Of a DNA stretch of 64,000 bases, positions 21,345 to 33,036 are shown piece by piece. Made by a program: the position numbers and the translations under genes. Position 1 is the stretch's first letter, and every line of letters begins with the position of its first letter. A model generated the notes under the pieces. The model was not told the DNA's origin and did no database searches. It saw nothing but the letters and a program-made list of their open reading frames with translations. Origin of the DNA: Cladochytrium replicatum (lineage: Eukaryota; Chytridiomycota; Chytridiomycetes; Cladochytriales; Cladochytriaceae); the NCBI GenBank assembly GCA_025526935.1, contig JAHLKD010000014.1, positions 372,001 through 436,000 of the forward strand. Direction: 5' to 3'.

Positions 21345-23596
21345 TCAGGGCCAACCAACGCTGAAACATCTAAAACTGCAGATATTGGAGCCGGAACTGA
21401 AGGTCAGGAAACTTAAAAAACAGCAAAACCCCAGCAATTGAAGTGGAAAATGAAAGGCGAAGAAATTGACACAAACTTTGGTGAATAAAAGTCCGAACTG
21501 GTTTGCAAACAGTACCAGAGGGAAGAATAACATATAAACCAATTTCAAGCGTAGGTTGAATAAAAGACAAAAACAAACGACGAACCACAAGCAGAGAATG
21601 AGAACCAAACATCCTTGAAAAAGAAAGCAAGCAAAGAAGCTGCACGCGCTTCAGCAAGTCGACGGGAAACAGTCAGTGAAACATATCGTTCCAGTATCTC
21701 CAAAAAAAGCAACCCAAATAACGAAATGAAGTCTTGACAGGCAGGAGTTGACCATGAAGGAGCAAAGGCGAATGAGCAGGAATGGGAATTCTTTTGAGAA
21801 TTACAGACTTCAAAGGAGCAAAAGAAAAACCACCAGCTTGGGCAAACTGTTCACAAACAGAGAGAAGAACCTGCATAGCATCCAAAGTAAGTGTAAACAA
21901 AGCCAAATCATCTGCAAATACAAAACAAATTGTATCGTGGTTTGGCAGGATGACATAGTGTTATTGGAGGCGAAAACGGTCAGAGGAGCCCAGGCAGAGG
22001 ATCAAGAAAAGTGATATAGAGAAGTGGACTGAGAACAGAACCTTGAAACAAATCTCTAAACAACTCAAAAGCATCTGAAAAACATTTTGCAACAACCACT
22101 CTGGAAGAACAAAAATCAAACAGAGACTTCAAAACAAAAACAAATGGCAACCGTACTCCCCTAGAAAGAAGCTCAGCCCAAAGAATTGCACGATTTGTGG
22201 TGTCATAAACTGCTTGAATATCTAAAACACCAGCAACCCAAGGAACCTTGGCATTAGACGCACGGGAGATACATGCCTGAAGACCAAAAACACATACCAT
22301 TCCCGAGCGGTGTGACTGAAATCCAGCTTGGGCAGCATCAAGTGGGTGTTGAGAAGTGATAGCAGAATAAAGATGTGGCAACAAAGCTTGCTCAAAAACT
22401 TTCGGGCAACACACGAAAGAGTAATGGGGTGATAATGAGTAATGTCACCAAGCATACCACCTAGCTTCCAAACTGGGTGCCCATGAAGTGGGCGTAAGAC
22501 TACTGCGAAAATAGACTGAGAAAGCTGCAAAAACAATGGAGCAAGAATAGCTGAAATTGGGCGATAAAGTTCTGCAGGCAGACAATCATAACCCGGGGCA
22601 GACTCCAAATGGCAGTCCCTAATAGCTAGAACAAAAGCTTCAACATCCAATGGCAGCTGAAAATCACACAGAACAAGTGAAGGTGAAACCGGGTCTGCAG
22701 CCTGAGCATTGTAGACACTAGCAAAATGATCAGCATATTTGGCTAACAACTGAGGATCAAAATCTAAACCTTAGCTGAAGTACGAAAGTTAGCACAGCGC
22801 CGAGCATGAGACGTGTTTCAGAAGAGAAGGCATTGATGAAGAACTAGGGTCATCAAAAAAATTTGCTTTTGTCTTATACCTGTGTGATCTCAGAGCAGAT
22901 TTGAATGCTTTGTGACTATCACGTTGGCGAATTCTTAGAAAAGGAAGAAGAGGGTCAGAAGAATTGTGCAAAATGGTCTGAAGGATGGGGAGCAATAGAC
23001 TGGGGTTGATCATGCACTAAATATGAAGAAGCTGTCACATAAGTAGAGCAAAAAACAAATCAATAATTGAACTCCCTAAGTGAGAACGAAAAGTTGGGCG
23101 CCGAGGTGGAGAAGAAGCTGGGACAACCAATGAAAGTGAGTGAGCTGTAAAAAAAGGGAGAAGTGCTTTGAGTTCTAACATTGCCATCAAAACTACTGGT
23201 GTATCCGAATTTGAAACAAATTGAGGAAAATCAGATAATGCACCAAAACAATCTTCTGCAGTCCAACGTGGGGGAAAATAAAAATCCACCAATCACGACC
23301 TGACCAAACCTAAACCACAAACCAAACCCAGAAGGAACTGATGCAATCAACCTAAATTGATAAGTACTGCCATGATGCGGGTTAATAAGAAGAGCAACAC
23401 CAGATGCCAAAGGAGCGTCTGGTGGAGGACGAGAATCAAACAATAAATACTCTGAAGAAACACTTTCGAAAGTTAACGGATGAGTTTCTGGTAAAATTAA
23501 AAAATCAAGATGATGAGTAACAAGCCAAGCAAGTAAATCTGAAAAATCCATAGGCAAACCTCTACAGTTGAAGGTTGCAGCACGAAAAGTCCACAT
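21345..23596 (-). mobile_element. Decayed non-LTR (LINE) retrotransposon fragment: endonuclease and reverse transcriptase
   Basis: Minus-strand pieces appear in the order expected of a LINE ORF2. First is an apurinic endonuclease start (TFRAATFNCRGLP, then DFLILPETHPL, 23480-23590). A linker with FLRIRQRDSHKAF follows. Reverse transcriptase blocks are next: HLESAPGYDCLPAELYRP (about 22600), HPLDAAQAGFQSHRSGM, GVLDIQAVYDTTN, GSVLSPLLY and the catalytic FVFADDLALFT (about 21900), where Phe replaces the usual Tyr. Last comes a thumb-like part (RYLGCFFW). Several frameshifts and stops separate them, so it is inactive. No ORF1 or poly-A tail is seen. The 3' part may have been cut off by the hAT insertion. 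Confidence 0.82.
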
Positions 23597-23835
23597 TGAT
23601 TACGAGAAGTAGGTTCTGAACGCGATGAATCTGTTAAAAACTAGCATATCAGACTGTTTGCTATATGGGTTATCCTTGGGTTGTCTTTTTTCTCTTTGAC
23701 CTGAGAGTTTTTTTGTCAATCCCTCTTCGTTCTTATTTATGGACTTGTATTTCATGTATTTATATCCATGTTTGGCAGGTCCTGTGTGGAGTGATCTTGG
23801 CATTTAGTGGGGAATATGGTGTGGCTTGGTCCTTT

Positions 23836-23930
23836 GAGTTGATGTGACCAATGTCTTTGACCACAGGTTTGCCCACAGGCACTGTTCACTTGAATATAGG
23901 AGTTGATGTGACCAATGTCTTTGACCACAG
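23836..23930. repeat. 31-bp direct repeat pair
   Basis: A 31-bp word beginning GAGTTGATGTGACCAATGTC occurs at 23836-23866 and again at 23900-23930 (64-bp period). It lies in repeat-like sequence upstream of the LINE fragment. Confidence 0.85.
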
Positions 23931-24324
23931 CATTCCCTGGTTGCCTGACCAGCTTGGGTATAGTGTACAGCCTGTCGGAGTATTAGGCATATACACACCT
24001 GGGAGAACAGGTACTGGGCCAAGAGACGGAACCTGGAGCTGTTGTGCTAGCTACAGTACAGCTAAAGACGCCCTACCGCTGCCAGGAGAAGCCCTTGGTT
24101 TTAACAGAACGGGCTAAAGAAACAGTAGCTTCAAAGTCTGCAGCAGGAAGATTAGAATGAAGATAATGAAAAACTGCAGGATCATGAGTTATTCGCAAAA
24201 AGTGAGCAAATCTTTTGTGAACAGACATTGCTACAGCAACTTGACGTTGCTCAAGTGATTGAACAGACCCAGACGAACATGCTCAGGTCAAAAACATAAA
24301 TAAAAACCTAATCCAAAAAATTTA

Positions 24325-24396
24325 ACTCAGTTAGTATAGTGGCTAGTATCTCTCCCTGTCACGGAGAAGACCCGGGTTCGATTCCCGGACTGAGAG
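24325..24396 (+). tRNA. tRNA-Asp (GTC), possibly a tRNA-derived repeat
   Basis: The 72 bases fold into a full cloverleaf. The D-arm is TAGTATAGTGG. The anticodon stem is TCTCC/GGAGA with loop CTGTCAC (anticodon GTC). The T-arm is CCGGG-TTCGATT-CCCGG, and the acceptor ACTCAGT pairs with ACTGAGA plus discriminator G. Only the first acceptor pair is mismatched (A opposite A, where T opposite A is usual). The internal A and B boxes are intact. No run of four T appears within about 150 bp downstream, which is unusual for a live RNA polymerase III gene. It lies in transposon debris, so a pseudogene or SINE head is possible. Confidence 0.78.
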
Positions 24397-25235
24397 ACAG
24401 AGAGTTGTAGATTCCATTCTTCGTACTATTACGGTGTTATTCATAGTATCATGGTGAAATAAAATCGATGCATCCTGGATGGGTTGAATATGTGTGCCAA
24501 TCAGTGTAATGGCTTGAAAATTCTTTCCCTGCCGCCGGAGGTTGTAATGTTTCAGAAGTTCTTTTCCTGCACAATTGCGTTGGGCCGACAAATTGATCGA
24601 TTTTGCTCAATTTTAGTCCAATCTGCAGGATTTTGGTGTCAAAGAAGCAAATCTTGAGGTTGGAGTGGCAGATATCGGTGCAACTGTCAGAGGTAATTGA
24701 GATCTGCCAATTCCCAAAAGGGAAAACAAACATATTAATTTCGCCCTAATGGGTTCTTCTTCCTGGTCGGTGAGCTACACTTTATTGTTGTCAGGGTTGG
24801 TTGAAGAGCTCTGCCTAGCTGCGGGTTTTCAGGCTGACCTGGTTGTGTAACCAATTTGTTTGAGCTCGGCCCAAATGCAATATGTATCCTGTTGCACCGA
24901 AGAAGGGCGGAACAGATTAACACCAGGGAATATTGTGCTGATTGTGATACAGCGACACCAGCTCCCTTTTGGGATACAATAGTTTTGCCTTTGACCACAT
25001 TTCACCCCTGCAGACCTCGCCACTGTGGGGCGGGGGGGCTGCTGTTGGCGGTGTGGAGTGATGGAGCAGAAGGCTTCACGAAAATGCAGAAGGGCCATTG
25101 GAACTTGGAGGATATGGGCTTTCCAACAATTGTATTGTCCTGATTAATTGGTGGTTTGCGTCAGGCTCAGGTACAAACTTGAAATGCCATCACATGTTTA
25201 TTGTTTGGCAAATTCCTGAATCGAACCCACTAATA
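24397..25235. other. Gene-free, repeat-like stretch
   Basis: No coding frame with family resemblance is seen between the tRNA-like gene and the 3' end of the PPR gene. The composition suggests old transposon debris, but I cannot name an element. Confidence 0.45.
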
Positions 25236-28200
25236 TCAATTGTCGCTTTTGAATTTATTTAACTCCGTCCTCTCAGCGATCCACTCATCCCACATTTGAA
25301 CCTCCCGATCACGTCCCGACCGCGAAAGCTCAACCACCACCCTCTTCAACACTTTCTTCACGACCCACGCATCATGTCTCGTCCCTTCCGTTTCCATGAC
25401 ATCCTTGGCATCCCCACAACGTCCAGCGAGCACCAAGTTCTTCACGATGGATCCCAGCGCAGTCGGCCCGCACCTGTACCCATCATCCTGCTTCACCGCC
25501 TTCCATGTCTCCATAACCAGCTCAGGGCTCCCGAACTTCCCGCATGCGTCCGCAAACACAGCAATAGCAATGTCGTCGTATGAATGCGGCGGTTTCAACG
25601 GTCGCAGATGTGTGTCCCATACAGAGCGACACCCATCGAACAACCCCGCGTAGGCATACGCTTTCATAAGCGTGGTGTAGACCACCGTGTCCGGAACAAC
25701 CGAGTGATCATGCATTCGTTGGACCAACGCCATGCATTCAGTCCACTCCCCGCGATCCGCGTGGTGGTTCATCAGCGCCGAAATGATCTGTGGCGGCATT
25801 GCGTCCCGAAGGGTTCCCTTCGCCCCGTCGAGAAGCTCATACGCCTCTCCAACTTTTCCAACTCTGTTGCGTTTTCAAAAAATAAGTCAGGCCACCCTCC
25901 CCCCCAAAAAAAGAGGGAAACGCTTTAGTTTTCCATTTTTTTACCTTGCGTGTGCCTCGATAGCAAACATCATCGTCATCTCATCCGGTGCCACCCCGTC
26001 TCCTTTCATCTCCTCAAACACCGACACGATCGTCCCGTACTCCCGCGCAGCGCTCGCGATCGACATCACGACGTTATACACCCTCGCCGTGCGCTTCTCC
26101 TTCGGCGTGTCACGGAACGCTGCAATCACCTCCAGAAGCCCGCCGATCTTCTCTGCTTCGAGGAGCAGCTGTGCGCGCTGGTTCGAACCCACCGGCGCGG
26201 GGTTATCGGATCTTAACCTCGCAAGCATCCTCTTGAGCGCTTGGGAATCCTCCGAAAGCGTTTCGTCCGCTCGCACCATGGTCGCGACGGCCTCTTTTCG
26301 AGTCCATGAGGCCAGCGCCGTGCTGAGCCAGACGAAGGTGCCTCGATCTAAAGTGCGTCCGCACTCGATCATGTTCACGTACACGTCCTCCAGCGTCCTC
26401 CACGCTCGCTTCTCGGTCGCAGCGTAAAGCACAGTGTTGTAGATTGATATTCGGGGGGTGACACCAGAAGCAGCTTTGGCATTCAGTAGCAACTTCGTGG
26501 CACGCGCGACGTTTCCGACGGAAGCGTACCCGCGCACAAGCATCGCGAGTGTATTCGGATCCAAGTTGTCATCAGAACGGTCGCAGATCAGCTGGAGCTC
26601 GTTACACAGATGTTCCGCCATCGACACTTCACCCTTTTTGAACGCACCCTCGATCGCAGCGCTGTATGCCGGTGTGAGATTCTTGACTCCCTTGAACTTT
26701 AGCTGTTCGAGCACGTGGAGCGCTTGAAATAACTCCCCGTGCTCCACCAGGGTCCGAACAAGGTTCTTGAATACAAAAGGTTGGAGATTCACACCTCGCT
26801 CCTCAAACCAGCTCATGTACCTCAATGATTTGGAAGGGTCTGTTTTGGCGTAGAACTGTGCAAATAGGTCCACGGTTCGGGAGTTGGGCTGGACGTTTCT
26901 TTCGAGGATTCGTTTCAGCACTCGGAACGCACGGTTGGTTTGATCGACGCTCAGGTAAGCACGGAGAAGGATGTTGTAGGTCGTTATTGTGGGTGTTACG
27001 GCCGGTTGCATCCAGCTGTAGAACTCGTCCATTTCGTGGATCATGGATCGTTCGCTGAGGATTGCAAGGAGACCATCTGTGTCGCGAGGTGTAAGAGCGC
27101 GGGGGCTTTCAATTGCGAGGCGCTTGAGATGGTTCATGATGGCGTGTACATCTCCCGATGCGAACATACTCGAAATTGCAGAGTTAGCAGCCGCGTCATG
27201 ACCTTCGGAACTCTGTGACAGGCGCATCAGATGTCGGCGGAGCTGACGCAAGTATACTGAGCTGACTTGTCTCCAGGAATTATTGTGAATGAGCTCCTGG
27301 ATCAAAGGGGCGTGTGTCTTGGTTGGATTAATGGTGTCAAGCATGTGAGAGGCAAGACGCGTATCGTTTCGGCGTAGGCAGTAGTCCAGCAGGGCTTCAA
27401 GAAGTGATGATGATGTTGCGGTGTTAGATTCCGACGCAGATATCCTCAGCTCTTTCACGAGATCCTCGATAGCAGCTTCGGCGCGTGAGTGCTTTACAGT
27501 CTTCAGCCATGCTCGAAAAGTTTGGGCATCCGGCTGAGATCCATTTTTGGTCATTCGCTCGATGAATTGACTCAGTTTTACTTCTTTCTTCTCATTAAGG
27601 AGCTTCTCCAGAAAGCAGTTGTACGTGCCGGTCGATACCCAATTGCGATGCTCCAAAAAGGCGAAAACTTGCTCCGCGATTGTTATGCAATCACAGCAGG
27701 AAATAAGTTCGCGAATCCCTAAGTCGTAATTTTGTATTACGCTGCTCTCACGCAGAAGCCCCATTGCTGATTCATACTGCTTCTCGCTGATCATTTCCCT
27801 GAAAAGGCGGACAAGCATGCTCCAGCAATTTTGAATCATTTCGCTTCTGCTCTGATCTCGTGCAAACTGAACTTTCGTGTCGTTTTCTGTAGCTTCTCCG
27901 CCAGCCACAATGCGGTTTTGAAAGCGATCGAGAGACTCCACTAATATCTCTCGAGCGAGAACGGTGTTGCCTTCTGAAATGGCAAGCTCGAATCGATCAT
28001 CAACATTTGTAAATTCCCTGCAACATTGATGTCGGATCGCGACGACTAGAGGCACCCGGCTCAAGTCATAACCATACACGTTGACCAGATAATTCGTAAT
28101 GGTTCCCTCCATTCGCTTCCATACCCGCGGATATTTATTTCGTACGGTATCCAACAGCCTAAACAAGAACTGATCTGCTTTGTGGCCAAGATCTGTCATG

Positions 28201-28718
28201 ATAACCACCTGCCGAATAAGCCCATCCCATTGCCGTGTGCTGATCAACAGCTTCGCCATGGCAGTGGTCATCCGTTCGTCTGGAATGAACATCGGGGGCT
28301 GGGATCGTCGAAAAAAGTCCAAGGTCTTCAGTGCGATTTCGTTGCGGTCGGATTTTGCTTCCTTCCATTGTCGAAACATTTGGAAAAACGTTCGAACGAA
28401 CTGGGGATATACAGATTTAGAAATGAAATTCGCGTCCGCTTTCTTTCGATAAGGTTTGTTCGTGTCCTTCGCATCTTTCCCATCTGGAGCCTTTTGAGAT
28501 TTCGATGCCGCCGCCGAGCTGGTCCAGCGAGTGTGCTTGAGCGTAGCGATGTTCGCTGGTGGAATGAAGCAGTGCCGATGTATCCGAGCGTTGCATTTCG
28601 AGTATTTCGACAGCGACAGGCGTTGAAATAGGCACAAGCGATTCATCCACGTGTGGCACAGTAGTATATTCAGGGTTTCGTTTTGTTTATTAGAGATTGC
28701 TGTTTCTTTGGTATTCAA
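25236..28718 (-). CDS. Mitochondrial pentatricopeptide repeat (PPR) protein
   Basis: Two exons (25945-28718 and 25236-25864, intron 25865-25944) encode about 1,130 residues. The N-terminus is rich in Arg/Ser/His and lacks acidic residues, as in a mitochondrial presequence. The ATG at 28646 (MNRLCLFQRLSLSKYSKC) may be the true start rather than 28718. Helical PPR-type repeats are clear in the C-terminal two-thirds: TPTITTYNILLRAYLSVDQ, NRAFRVLKRILERNVQPNSR, TPRISIYNTVLYAATE and PDTVVYTTLMKAYAYAGLFD. PPR proteins bind organellar RNA and act in its processing, stability or translation; the target here is unknown. MED21 ends 75 bp upstream on the same strand. Confidence 0.85.
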
Positions 28719-28793
28719 ACTGTTCTTCTGTAATCAGCCGGATGCTTGCTCGCACATCAGCAAGTAGCGATTCTATTGAAGAGAAAGTCCTGG

Positions 28794-29502
<709 letters not shown>

Positions 29503-29728
29503 TAACGGTTTAGTGGTGGCACACTCCAATGAACTGGTCATTACTCCATCACACATGTGAATCACTCACTCACTCACTCTCCCCAATGCTTGACTTCATG
29601 CCGTTCGCTACCTTCGCAGTATTTACAGCTGTGCTCCTTTCTATCGACAGTCCTGTTGTGCGGGTGTTCATTCCGTGCTGGCTTGACTTGCTTGAATTCT
29701 ACACACTGGCAACTAGTTACTTGCATCC

Positions 29729-32050
29729 ATGTCTTCCGGACGTTTTGGGGCCGCCCAAAAGGGTATGGCCGCCTTGTTCTTGGTCCAGGCTGTAAGTTTG
29801 CTCTGCTTGTCTTGGGTTGTCAAGTCTGCTTATCCTTTCTGAAGCTCGTTGCCGGTGGCTTGATTGCTCTCTTCGGATACCAGAGTGCTTTCTTGGCTTG
29901 CGCTGTCAACGGTGTCGTGATGCTGTGTGCCCAAGCTTTCGGTTGGCTGGGTCTGATTAAACAAAAATCACTATTCTTTGCCCTGGTATGTGAAAGGTGC
30001 ACTCTTTCATGATCGCATACTCACTCCTCACTCCTGCAGCACATGTCTGTTGCTTTCCTTTGGGTAGGCTTGGCCGCTTACCACTCGCTCTGGATCATGG
30101 GAATCCACAAGCCGTACTTCATCACCGATCAGGCTGCATGGATCGGTACCGACCTCGCTAAAAAGTACGCTGCATCTGCTGCCGTCATCAACTCGAGCGG
30201 AAATTCACCGAGTGGTCTCAACAATGCGGAAACCTCAACAATCCCAACGGTGACTTCCGCCACTACCACCACCAAGAAACTCACTGCATCTCCCACCTCC
30301 ACACACAAACCCCTTCTCGCTCGTGGTGCGGATGCGTCTGACCTTGTTGACTCGGAGCTCGCTGAAGTGGTCAAAGTGTTCCGACGCCAGTCCAATAATG
30401 ACAACTCCTCGTCTTCGTCATCTGACATGTCGGGGCTCATGTTCATGATCTTGCCGGCTGGCTATCTCCTCCTCTTGATCCTGTTGGTATGTTTTACTTT
30501 TCCACACATATTTCTCCAATTAATTTACTTCAATCTCCTTTTTGCAGCTCACAGGCTTCATTTGCTCGTTCGTTCTTCCCTTGGTCGCTGAAGAAGACGA
30601 CTATCCCCCACAAACCAAAGGCATCCCATACGATGGCGCGACACTCAGCCGCCCAGGAGCCGCACACACCCGCGACGGCAACAAAGCAACCTACCCACCT
30701 GGCCCCACAGACTCCGAAACCCTTCGCCCGCGGCAGAAGAAAGCCGTCTCGATGTACCAGCGCATGGCGAACGGCAAACCGGGCCCGCCAGGCGGCGGTT
30801 TCGGCACCCTCCGTAAAAAGCCTACGAACATGGGCTACGAGAAGATGAACGACAACAGCAGTCCGCAGAAACCCACGATGAGGCGTGGAGACGATCCCCA
30901 TGGGTCGATCCCGAACGAGTATTTCGGGGCCGGGAGCTGGAGAGACGGGAACACGTTGGAGAGGCCCGGGGGGTATGCGAACGGGAATGGGGGAAGGTAC
31001 GATGATCGGAACACAGGGTATTATGGAAAAACCAGACCTGAGAGCGCGTGGCCGGTGAATAATAACGGCAACAACAATGGGCGTCCGGAGAGCGCGTGGC
31101 CGACGAACAATGCTGGTGGAGGGCGACCCGACAGTGAGTGGGATGGTTACAACAAAGGCGGGAACAGCAAAGGCGGAAGACCTGACAGCGAGTGGCAGGG
31201 AGGTCTTGGACGTCCCGACAGTGAATGGCAAGGTGGTGGTGGCGGAGGTGGTGGATACGGACGGGCGGAGAGCGAGTGGCAGGGCCAACGGCGTGATGAC
31301 CGCTACGACACGTACTACGATGCTGGGAAGTACGGTACGACAGCGGGCGGCCCAGGTGGTGGAGCAACAATCACATGCCAGGTCTGCGGCGAGAAGCTGA
31401 CCCCGAAAGGTGCAGAGGACCACTACTGCGAGGGTCCCAGCTCGGGCACTCGCGACACGTACTACTCCCCTCCACCCGCCAAGGGCGGCGTTGCAGCGGC
31501 TGCGAGCGGCAAAGCGAACAAAAAGACCCCGCCCATGAGCAACAAGGTCATGACCAAAACCGAGGATGGCCCCTCCAAGAAAGACGGCCGGGTCGTCCGT
31601 CGCGCGATCGTCAACTTTGTCCCCAACCCGGAAATGGGCGACGAGATCGAGCTTCTCAAAGGCGACGAGGTGGAAATCTTGGAGCAATACGAGGACGGGT
31701 GGGCGTTCGGCTTGAACCTCGAGACGAATCAGTCTGGCGCTTTCCCGCTGTCGTGCTTGGAACCGGTGGACAGTCGCCCGCAGAAGGAGGCGAAGAAGCA
31801 GAGGGTGCAGAGTCTGATGGTTACAAAGAGGAAGACAAACTACGACAAGGGACGCAACAGTGTGTACCGCCCCCGTGAGACCACGTATGGGAGGGACACC
31901 ATGTACGGCGGTAGTGGCAGGGAGACCACCTATGGTAGGGAGACCATGTATGGAAACGACAGGGGCACGATGTATGGAAGGGAAACGATGTACGGGAACG
32001 ACAGGGAGACGATGTACGGTGGAAGTAACTCCAGGGATACCTACAGATAG
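29729..32050 (+). CDS. Four-helix-type membrane protein with C-terminal SH3 domain (Sho1-like topology)
   Basis: Splicing of short exons (start MSSGRFGAAQKGMAAL at 29729; introns near 29790-29841, 29985-30039, 30487-30546) gives several hydrophobic segments: LVAGGLIALFGYQSAFLACA, HMSVAFLWVGLAAYHSLWIM, LMFMILPAGYLLLLILL and LTGFICSFVLPLVA. A Ser/Thr-rich loop follows the second. The long cytoplasmic tail has about six copies of a GRPDSEWQGG/RPESAWP repeat (31030-31290), a CxxC pair (CQVCGEKL), and a canonical SH3 domain (RRAIVNFVPNPEMGDEIELL to GAFPLSCLEPV, about 31593-31775). It ends in repeats like ETMYGNDR. The layout recalls the osmosensor Sho1, but the repeats are not part of Sho1, so orthology is unproven. 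MED21 starts divergently 226 bp away. Confidence 0.8.
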
Positions 32051-33036
32051 GAGGAGCCTTCCCGATCACAACAATTTTAAATTTTCTTGGAGTATCCGTA
32101 CTTTGCCTAGATTTTTCCGTTTTGTTTTTCTCATTTCCTCCCACCACCACTGTACTCGCTCCTCGCTTATCTGATCTCCTTACTGACTGCTCTGGTCGTC
32201 TTTTTGCAAATTCTGCAGCTGAATATCGTTTGCTTTTGGCTCCTTTGCGATCGCACTCTACCCACACGCTGCTCAGTTTTTATTGGCTTCTGCTGATGAA
32301 TTGCCCTGGGAATGTACATAGTCGTGAGGGCGATAGATAGTAATAAATATTCCGGAACCAGAGAACCTTCCATCATAATAGCGGGGTATGTGCTCGCACC
32401 AATCGTGGTAGGTTCGATTAATTTGTGTCAGCTTTCAAAGTCGAAATTTATATTTCATTTCGAAACGACGTCTTGTTGGGATTTTTAAATCTCTCGCGCG
32501 GCTCGTAATGCCAATGGATGTTGAGGAGGCCGATGCGCTGGTCGAAGAAGCTGGTGAATGTGATTTGGTAAAGTTCTTTTTTTGGAACGGTACCGGTTCG
32601 ACCTGGCCTCCAACCTTGCGATTTCTCAACGGATTACATCGGTACCAGAGCTCGACCGAAAGACATGTGAGATCTAGCAGCTGCAGTGGAGTCGAACCTT
32701 GCTCAGCTACAAATCCTTGGATTCGTTTTTGTTCATGTGTAAGCACTACATCTCGCTTGGCTAATCGTATCTGTCGCTCTTGCACCAGCTAGCACCAATA
32801 ACTCAACGACAGAAAGATCGTGTGCTACATGTGGCTGATAGATATAGGTCTCGGTTTGTGTCTTCTGTGTTGAAAGGATGAGTGTTGTTGGTAGAATCGA
32901 TGACCTGTCTGTAATAATATAATACTTGTTTTTGTAATCCTACTCTTTAAACAATTTTCCCCAGCAAAAATGCCCAAACAACCTGCACTCGACCTAGCAA
33001 TCTCATCTGGCTGCTTCTGCGCATCTTCGGGCCTCC
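32051..33036. other. Unresolved stretch, possible small gene around 32508-32800
   Basis: An ATG at 32508 opens MPMDVEEADALVEEAGECDL, directly followed by GTAAAG. A good GTAAGC...CACCAG intron pair exists at about 32739-32789 on the same strand. I could not assemble a convincing protein, and the minus strand is also partly open. The remainder looks like 3' UTR and spacer. Confidence 0.25.

Noticed and set aside
21600-22020. Plus-strand ORF 21748-22014 as a gene
   Set aside because: It is the antisense of the LINE reverse transcriptase catalytic block and has no coding resemblance.
25190-25235. Possible second tRNA from the word AATCGAACCCAC
   Set aside because: The flanking bases do not form a T-stem or any cloverleaf.
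30530-31687. 385-codon open frame on the minus strand opposite the SH3 membrane protein gene
   Set aside because: The plus strand encodes a clear SH3 domain and repeats in frame. The minus frame is low-complexity Arg/Val/Pro and arises from GC-rich codons.
32435-32785. Minus-strand ORF starting MQERQIRLAKRDVV
   Set aside because: It is coiled-coil-like, but a good plus-strand intron pair overlaps it, and no continuation into neighbouring exons was found; left unresolved.
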